11,836 bases of DNA, taken from Bacteroidales bacterium (GTDB lineage Bacteria; Bacteroidota; Bacteroidia; Bacteroidales; WCHB1-69). Below, piece after piece: positions 6,157-11,836 of this stretch. A program made the translations under genes and the position numbers. Where the stretch lies: NCBI GenBank assembly GCA_028683685.1, contig JAQUHH010000048.1:1-11836 (forward strand), read 5' to 3'. Each line of letters starts with the position of its first letter. The first letter of the stretch is position 1. The notes below the pieces were generated by a model, which was given only the letters and a program-made list of their open reading frames with translations, ran no database searches and was not told where the DNA came from.

Positions 6157-8745
6157 TTATTCTTTTACCAATTTTGCTTTTTTCTCTTTTTTAAATTTGA
6201 TCATAATTTTATCATTTTCTTTATTGTAATCAACCGAAATCATTTTAGAGTCTGCATCTTTGTTTTTAATTAATTCTTCTGCTAATTCGTCTTCAATGTA
6301 CTTTTGGATGGCTCTTTTTAGCGGTCTGGCTCCATATTGAGGATCCCAACCTTTTTCGATTAAATAATCTTTGCAATCAACACTTACGTCAATTTGGAAA
6401 CCTAATTTATTTACACGTTTGTATAAATGCTTCAATTCGATGTCGATAATTTTGTGAATATCTTCTCTTTCAAGGGAGTTGAAAATAATAACATCATCGA
6501 TTCGGTTCAAAAACTCAGGAGCAAACGCTTTTTTGAGAGCATTTTGCAAAATTCCCGTCATGTCTTTTTGTTGATTATCCGTTTTGGTGCTGGTTTGAAA
6601 ACCGACACCAGTACCAAAATCTTTAAGTTGACGAGTCCCAATATTTGAAGTCATGATGATAATGGTGTTTTTAAAATCAACTTTTCTTCCTAAGCTATCT
6701 GTAAGTAGGCCATCATCAAGCACTTGCAATAAAATATGAAATACATCCGGGTGTGCTTTTTCAATTTCATCAAGCAGAATAATAGAGTAGGGCTTGCGTC
6801 TTACTTTTTCGGTAAGCTGACCGCCTTCTTCGTATCCAACGTATCCTGGAGGCGCTCCAACCAAGCGAGAAACTGCAAATTTCTCAATGTATTCACTCAT
6901 GTCAATCCGAATCATTGCATCCGTAGACCCAAAAAGGAATTCGGCCAAAACTTTTGCTAAATATGTTTTTCCAACCCCTGTTGGTCCTAGAAAAATAAAG
7001 GAACCAATGGGTTTGTTGGGGTCTTTCAATCCAGCTCTATTTCTACGAATTGCTTTTGACACTTTTGAAATGGCTTCATTTTGTCCAATAACAGATGCTT
7101 CTAGTTCTTTTCCCATATTAAGCAGTCGTTCGCCTTCATTTTGAGCAATCCGCTGAATGGGAATTCCAGTCATCATAGCTACTACTTCAGCCACATTTTC
7201 TTCGGTCACCACTTGTCGGTTTTCTTTATTGTCTTCGAGCCATTTACGTTTTTCTTTTTCAAGTTCTTCAATAATTTTTCGTTCTGCATCTCGATAATTA
7301 GCAGCATCCTCAAATTTTTGATTTTTGATGGCTTGGTTTTTATTTTGACGAGTCAGTTCAATTTGAGCTTCCAATTTTAAAATTTCGGAAGGAACGTGTA
7401 TATTTTTAATGTGAACACGAGCCCCGGCTTCATCCATAGCATCAATCGCTTTGTCGGGCAAACAACGGTCGCTAATATAGCGCATGGTGTGGGTAATGCA
7501 CGCTTTAATGGCTTCATCATCGTATCGAACCAAATGGTGATCTTCGTATTTTTCTTTAATATTGTGCAAAATTTGTTCGGTTTCTTCTTCGGAAGTAGCC
7601 TCAATAAGTACTTTTTGAAATCTACGTTCCAGAGCACCATCTTTTTCAATATATTGACGATATTCATCCAAGGTAGTTGCACCAATACATTGCAATTCGC
7701 CTCTCGCCAAAGCCGGCTTAAACATATTGGAAGCGTCCAGCGAACCAGAAGCATTTCCAGCGCCCACAATGGTGTGAATCTCATCAATAAACATGATGAT
7801 ATCTTTGTTTTTTTCAATTTCATTTAGCACGGCTTTCATGCGTTCTTCAAACTGTCCTCGATATTTTGTTCCGGCTACCAAAGAAGCCAAATCAAGCGTT
7901 ACGACACGTTTGTTGAAAAGCGAACGGGGAACTTTTCGTTGTACGATGCGAATGGCTAAACCTTCGGCAATGGCCGATTTACCAACACCAGGCTCCCCAA
8001 TCAGAATGGGATTGTTTTTCTTACGTCTACTTAAAATCTGAGCAATTCGTTCCAGTTCATTGTCGCGTCCAACAATGGGATCTAATTTATCGTCTTCCGC
8101 CATTCTGGTCAAATCGCGTCCAAAGCTATCCAGTACGGGAGTGGTCGATTTTGGATCGGCTCCTTTTTTGGGAGTAGAAGAGTACGAATCGCCTCCTATT
8201 ATGTCGTCATCATCGCTCGAAAACTCGTTGGTGATTTCATCAATGGGATTGATATGTTCGTCTTCGATTAATTCCTCGTTTCTATTTTCATCACTTAGCG
8301 TAATTTCCATAATTCTTTTTACATTAGTATATGCGATGCCTTCTTTTCCTAGAAACATACTTGCTACATTATCGGCATCTTTAAGCAAGGCTAACAAAAA
8401 ATGTTCTGTTTTAATCACAGAACTTTTATAGCTTTTAGAGAGCAAAAAGGCAAATTTTATGGTTTTTTCCAACTGTTTATTTACAGGTTGTTTGTTCATA
8501 AAGTTTTTTGCATCTGCACTCGAAAGGGGCGGATTATCGGAACGAATGGCCGTTTCGATGTTTTTTTTGACTCTTTTAAAGTTGACTTCAAAATGTTTTA
8601 GGACTTTAATAGCACCACAATCGGCATCTCTTAAAATTCCTAGTAATAAGTGTTCCACACCTACGTAGTCATTACCTAGTCGCAATGCTTCTTCTCCGCT
8701 GAAACTCAGGACGTCATAGGCTCGGGTTGATAATTTCACTTCCAT
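6157..8745 (-). CDS. clpC: ATP-dependent Clp protease ATP-binding subunit ClpC
   Basis: The 862-residue AAA+ unfoldase threads proteins into ClpP for degradation in the cytoplasm. In order it has two Clp N-terminal repeats (about 3-66 and 81-151), an acidic linker with a DDDD run near 178-181, and D1 with Walker [10 protein letters not shown] (250-258) and Walker B IIMFIDE (316-322). A UvrB/C-type helical middle region (about 458-502) marks ClpC rather than ClpA or ClpB. D2 has Walker A GPTGVGKT (587-594), Walker B ILLDE (656-660), a ClpP-docking VGF tripeptide (714-716) and sensor 2 GARPLKR (805-811). I chose ATG 8745 because [16 protein letters not shown] matches the family N-terminus. The in-frame TTG at 8772 would add nine residues and overlaps a likely promoter. 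clpP is not in the window. Confidence 0.95.
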   Translation of the reverse strand: MEVKLSTRAYDVLSFSGEEALRLGNDYVGVEHLLLGILRDADCGAIKVLKHFEVNFKRVKKNIETAIRSDNPPLSSADAKNFMNKQPVNKQLEKTIKFAFLLSKSYKSSVIKTEHFLLALLKDADNVASMFLGKEGIAYTNVKRIMEITLSDENRNEELIEDEHINPIDEITNEFSSDDDDIIGGDSYSSTPKKGADPKSTTPVLDSFGRDLTRMAEDDKLDPIVGRDNELERIAQILSRRKKNNPILIGEPGVGKSAIAEGLAIRIVQRKVPRSLFNKRVVTLDLASLVAGTKYRGQFEERMKAVLNEIEKNKDIIMFIDEIHTIVGAGNASGSLDASNMFKPALARGELQCIGATTLDEYRQYIEKDGALERRFQKVLIEATSEEETEQILHNIKEKYEDHHLVRYDDEAIKACITHTMRYISDRCLPDKAIDAMDEAGARVHIKNIHVPSEILKLEAQIELTRQNKNQAIKNQKFEDAANYRDAERKIIEELEKEKRKWLEDNKENRQVVTEENVAEVVAMMTGIPIQRIAQNEGERLLNMGKELEASVIGQNEAISKVSKAIRRNRAGLKDPNKPIGSFIFLGPTGVGKTYLAKVLAEFLFGSTDAMIRIDMSEYIEKFAVSRLVGAPPGYVGYEEGGQLTEKVRRKPYSIILLDEIEKAHPDVFHILLQVLDDGLLTDSLGRKVDFKNTIIIMTSNIGTRQLKDFGTGVGFQTSTKTDNQQKDMTGILQNALKKAFAPEFLNRIDDVIIFNSLEREDIHKIIDIELKHLYKRVNKLGFQIDVSVDCKDYLIEKGWDPQYGARPLKRAIQKYIEDELAEELIKNKDADSKMISVDYNKENDKIMIKFKKEKKAKLVKE

Positions 8746-8769
8746 ATTATTGATAAAAATTCGATTGTC

Positions 8770-8777
8770 CAAAAATA
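8770..8777 (-). promoter_or_regulatory. Candidate -7 element for clpC
   Basis: On the minus strand TATTTTTG at 8777-8770 matches TAnnTTTG exactly and lies 24 bases upstream of ATG 8745. No clear TTG lies 19-21 bases further upstream. If this is the promoter, transcription starts downstream of the TTG codon at 8772, which argues for ATG 8745 as the start. I see no CIRCE-like inverted repeat in 8746-8933. Confidence 0.4.
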
Positions 8778-8880
8778 GTCGTTTTTTTGTAAATAGAAGA
8801 ATTCATACATCTTATTTTTTTTAACAGATTTTTGTTAGTAATAAAACACATAAAATAGGGTTTAGTTCACTTAAAAATTG

Positions 8881-8888
8881 TAAATTCG
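8881..8888 (+). promoter_or_regulatory. Weak candidate -7 element for gyrA
   Basis: TAAATTCG at 8881-8888 differs from TAnnTTTG at one defined position, with TTT at 8861-8863 as a poor -33 partner (17-base spacer). An alternative near-match, GATTTTTG, lies at 8827-8834. The gyrA start is preceded by a purine stretch AAGGGAAG (8919-8926), which could help ribosome binding. The assignment is uncertain. Confidence 0.2.
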
Positions 8889-8933
8889 TGCTTTCATTTA
8901 AAACAACTTCAAAAAGCTAAGGGAAGTAAGACT

Positions 8934-11534
8934 ATGATACAAGAAGAAAATATTGTAAGAGTAAACATCGAAAAACAGATGAAATCAGCGTACATCGACT
9001 ATTCGATGTCAGTTATTGTTTCACGGGCATTGCCTGATGTAAGAGACGGCTTAAAACCCGTCCATCGCCGCATTTTATACGGTATGTGGGACATGGGAAT
9101 TGTTTCTGGTAAGTCATATAAAAAATCAGCTCGTATTGTGGGGGAAGTATTGGGTAAATATCACCCTCATGGAGATACTGCTGTTTATGATTCTATGGTG
9201 CGTATGGCACAAGATTGGTCGCTTCGATATCCGCTTATTGATGGTCAAGGAAACTTTGGTTCTATTGATGGTGATAGTCCTGCTGCTATGCGGTATACGG
9301 AAGCTAGAATGAAAAAAATAGCCGAAGAAATGCTATTTGATATTGAAAAAGAAACAGTAGATTTTAGGCTAAACTTTGATGACTCTATCGAAGAACCCAC
9401 CGTTTTGCCAGCTAAAATTCCAAATTTGCTGATTAACGGTTCTTCGGGTATCGCTGTTGGAATGGCCACAAACATGGCTCCTCACAACTTAAGTGATGTG
9501 ATTGATGGCACCATCGCCTATATCGATAACAATGATATTACCATTGACGAATTAATGCAATTTATTAAAGCTCCAGATTTTCCTACTGGTGGAATTATTT
9601 ATGGCTACGACGGAGTTCGCGATGCATTTCACACGGGTAGGGGACGCGTAGTGATGCGTGCTGAAGCTCTTATTGAAAATGAAGATCACGAAAATGGACG
9701 TGAAAAAATCGTGGTTACTTCCATTCCATATCAGGTCAATAAAGCGGAAATGATTAGAAAAACCGCCGAATTGGTCAATGATAAAAAAATTGAAGGCATT
9801 TCCGATATTCGTGACGAATCAGATAGAAACGGACTTCGCATTGTTTACGATCTAAAACGTGACGCAGTTGCCAATGTCGTTTTAAATAAATTATATCAAT
9901 ATACCTCATTGCAATCTTCTTTCAGTGTCAATAATGTGGCGCTGGTTAAAGGACGTCCAATGACCCTCAACCTAAAAGATTTAATCGTTTATTACGTAGA
10001 ACACCGTCACGAAATTGTGATTCGTCGTGCCGAATATGATTTAAAAGAAGCTGAAAAAAGAGCACATATCCTACTGGGGCTGCTTATAGCACTAGATCAT
10101 ATCGACGAAGTGATTAAAATCATTAGAGAATCTAAAACAGTAGAAGAAGCCAGAAATAGTTTAATGGCTCGTTTTGACTTGTCCGAAATTCAATCTCGTG
10201 CCATTGTCGAAATGAGACTTCGCCAGCTGGTTGCTTTGGAGAGAGAAAAACTACAAAATGAATACGATGAGTTAATGAAACTTATAAATTATCTGAATTC
10301 GCTTTTGGCGGACGAAGTAATGAGAATGGAGTTAATTAAACAAGAGCTTACCGAAATTAAAAATAAATATGGTGATGCTCCCAAATCAATTATAGAATAT
10401 ACAGCGGCTGATTTTAGAATTGAAGATACGATTGCCGATGAGGCTGTGGTTATTACAATGTCGCGACTTGGTTATATCAAACGTACGCCATTAACCGAAT
10501 ACAAAGTTCAAAACAGAGGCGGAAAAGGCTCTAAAGGTAGCAGTACGCGTACAGACGACTTTATTGAATATTTGCATATTGCAACCAATCACAACTACTT
10601 ACTTTTCTTTACCGAAAAAGGAAAATGTTATTGGCTTCGAGTTTTTGAAATTCCAGAAGGAACAAAAACAACCAAGGGCAGAGCTATTCAAAATATGATT
10701 AATATCGAGCCAGACGATAAAGTAAGAGCGGTTGTAAATGTACTTAACTTAACTGATGAAGAGTATATTAACAACAATTATGTAATCCTTTGCTCGAAGA
10801 ATGGAATTATTAAAAAAACATCTTTAGAAGCGTATTCTAGACCACGTCAAAATGGAATTAATGCTATTACTATTCGTGAAGATGATAATTTATTGGAAGC
10901 TCGTTTAACATCCGGAAGCCACGAAATAATGATTGCTGCAAGGTCGGGTAGGGCAATTCGCTTTAACGAAAGATTGGTTCGCCCAATGGGTAGAAATGCT
11001 TCTGGAGTAAAAGGAATTAAACTAACGGATGATAAAGATTATGTTGTCGGCATGATTTGTGTAGATGATTTAGAAAGCACCGTTCTTGTCGTTTCTGATA
11101 ATGGATATGGAAAACGTTCGCCTGTTGTTGATTACCGCGAAACAAATCGAGGTGGTAAAGGCGTTAAAGCCATGAATGTAACCGAAAAAACGGGACAATT
11201 AGTGGCCATTAAAAACGTTACTGATTTAGACGATCTTCTAATCACAAATGAATCTGGTATTATGATTCGAATCAAAATGTCGGATATTAGAGTGATGGGA
11301 AGAGCCACTCAAGGAGTTCGTTTAATTAATCTGAAAAAAGACGCCATTGCCGCAGTTGCCATTGTTCCTGTTGAAGAGGAAGAGGAAATCGATTATGTAA
11401 CAGTTGTGGATGAAGGCGAAGAAATTGATGAAACAATGCTTGAAACGGATGACGAATTGGAAGAAGGAGTTGATAAAGTTGAAGAAGGAGAAGATTCGGA
11501 AGAGGATGAAACAATTGAAAATGAAGATAATTAA
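8934..11534 (+). CDS. gyrA: DNA gyrase subunit A
   Basis: The 866-residue subunit cuts and rejoins DNA in the A2B2 gyrase, which adds negative supercoils using ATP. The N-terminal breakage-reunion domain begins with the conserved [20 protein letters not shown] (24-43). The catalytic Tyr121 lies in [10 protein letters not shown] and attacks the DNA backbone, next to Arg120. The quinolone region [10 protein letters not shown] places Thr82 and Asp86 at the positions of E. coli Ser83 and Asp87. The coiled-coil tower is at about 360-480. The C-terminal wrapping domain carries a GyrA box QNRGGKG (526-532), which marks gyrase rather than topoisomerase IV ParC, and a related blade repeat TNRGGKG (737-743). 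Residues 814-866 form an acidic tail. gyrB is not nearby. The next gene follows after 30 bases, probably on the same transcript. Confidence 0.97.
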   Translation: MIQEENIVRVNIEKQMKSAYIDYSMSVIVSRALPDVRDGLKPVHRRILYGMWDMGIVSGKSYKKSARIVGEVLGKYHPHGDTAVYDSMVRMAQDWSLRYPLIDGQGNFGSIDGDSPAAMRYTEARMKKIAEEMLFDIEKETVDFRLNFDDSIEEPTVLPAKIPNLLINGSSGIAVGMATNMAPHNLSDVIDGTIAYIDNNDITIDELMQFIKAPDFPTGGIIYGYDGVRDAFHTGRGRVVMRAEALIENEDHENGREKIVVTSIPYQVNKAEMIRKTAELVNDKKIEGISDIRDESDRNGLRIVYDLKRDAVANVVLNKLYQYTSLQSSFSVNNVALVKGRPMTLNLKDLIVYYVEHRHEIVIRRAEYDLKEAEKRAHILLGLLIALDHIDEVIKIIRESKTVEEARNSLMARFDLSEIQSRAIVEMRLRQLVALEREKLQNEYDELMKLINYLNSLLADEVMRMELIKQELTEIKNKYGDAPKSIIEYTAADFRIEDTIADEAVVITMSRLGYIKRTPLTEYKVQNRGGKGSKGSSTRTDDFIEYLHIATNHNYLLFFTEKGKCYWLRVFEIPEGTKTTKGRAIQNMINIEPDDKVRAVVNVLNLTDEEYINNNYVILCSKNGIIKKTSLEAYSRPRQNGINAITIREDDNLLEARLTSGSHEIMIAARSGRAIRFNERLVRPMGRNASGVKGIKLTDDKDYVVGMICVDDLESTVLVVSDNGYGKRSPVVDYRETNRGGKGVKAMNVTEKTGQLVAIKNVTDLDDLLITNESGIMIRIKMSDIRVMGRATQGVRLINLKKDAIAAVAIVPVEEEEEIDYVTVVDEGEEIDETMLETDDELEEGVDKVEEGEDSEEDETIENEDN

Positions 11535-11564
11535 TCAAATTAATAAAACAGAAAAATAATCGAA

Positions 11565-11836
11565 ATGAAGAAAATTTTAATTATTATTGCTATTTTAGCC
11601 TTGTCGACAGCGTCGTTCGCTCAATCGACAAAAATAAATAATGCTTTTCAGGACTATCGTCGCGGTAGAATCTCAAGAGCATTGGAGGCCATTGAAGATG
11701 CTGCCGTTCACCCTGATACAAAAGACCAAGCTCGAACCTGGTTTTATCGTGGTAATATTTTTCTAACCATTTCTCTCTCGGACAAAGCAGACGTTAAAGC
11801 TTTGAGCGACAATGCTATTGATGAAGCATATATGTC
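11565..11836 (+). CDS. Exported TPR-like protein, N-terminal part (cut by window end)
   Basis: The frame opens with ATG 11565 and stays open to the window edge (90 codons). The first 20 residues, MKKILIIIAILALSTASFAQ, form a typical signal peptide, with cleavage likely after Ala19 (SFA-Q), so the protein should enter the periplasm or outer envelope. The mature part has the helix-pair pattern of a tetratricopeptide repeat at about 24-50 (AFQDYRRG...ALEAIEDAA..P), followed by another helix WFYRGNIFLTI (59-69). A secreted TPR protein directly after gyrA is, from memory, a common arrangement in Bacteroidota. Its function is not known to me. The gap to gyrA is 30 bases with no terminator, so co-transcription is likely. 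Confidence 0.85.
   Translation, partial: MKKILIIIAILALSTASFAQSTKINNAFQDYRRGRISRALEAIEDAAVHPDTKDQARTWFYRGNIFLTISLSDKADVKALSDNAIDEAYM

Noticed and set aside
7377..7827. Overlapping open frames of 140-150 codons on both strands within clpC
   Set aside because: They lie wholly within the well-supported ClpC frame and resemble no protein I know; they are by-products of codon bias.
8746..8933. CIRCE or other heat-shock operator upstream of clpC
   Set aside because: I looked for a 9-bp inverted repeat with a 9-base spacer and saw none.
9171..9195. Thr82 in GyrA at the position of E. coli Ser83, a possible quinolone resistance change
   Set aside because: Thr occurs naturally at this site in many susceptible bacteria and keeps the hydroxyl group; Asp86 is intact. 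Sequence alone gives no sign of resistance.
11326..11538. Leu/Pro/Gln-rich minus-strand frame opposite the gyrA tail
   Set aside because: It is the complement of the repetitive GAA/GAT codons of the acidic tail, so it is a low-complexity artefact.

Overview
The window is a stretch of AT-rich chromosome from a member of the Bacteroidota. The evidence is Bacteroidota-type promoter elements (-7 TAnnTTTG with an upstream TTG), the near absence of Shine-Dalgarno sequences, protein sequences typical of the phylum (ClpC, GyrA, a GT2 with C-terminal membrane helices, a short orphan ECF sigma factor), and a gyrA gene followed directly by a secreted TPR-like protein. I cannot name an order or genus with confidence. 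Every recognised CDS uses the standard code; TGA, TAG and TAA all serve as stops.

Layout. Positions 1-199 hold a possible 3' tail of an upstream gene and a weak hairpin. Positions 200-1357 hold a membrane-anchored family 2 glycosyltransferase that is broken by one in-frame TAA at 809-811; the same frame continues at once and completes the protein. It overlaps by 10 bases an ECF-type sigma factor (1348-1953). Convergent to these, on the minus strand, is a tight three-gene operon read from 5199 down to 1950: a GT4 glycosyltransferase, a polysaccharide flippase and a SAM-dependent methyltransferase, joined by two 4-base ATGA overlaps. Together these look like part of a surface-glycan pathway.

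Positions 5200-5376 hold back-to-back promoters for that operon and for tRNA-His(GTG) at 5377-5449. A symmetric hairpin at 5461-5480 can end transcription of both the tRNA and ndk (nucleoside diphosphate kinase, minus strand, 5510-5941). Next comes clpC (minus strand, 6157-8745) with its own terminator. It is divergent from gyrA (8934-11534), which is followed 30 bases later by the start of an exported TPR-like protein cut by the window edge.

Most of the window is housekeeping: nucleotide pool balance, protein quality control, DNA topology and a tRNA. I found no mobile element, CRISPR array, toxin-antitoxin pair or defence system. The observations most worth a second look are the single-codon interruption of the GT2 gene upstream of the sigma factor, and a 12-T tract inside an inverted repeat in the leader of the glycan operon.
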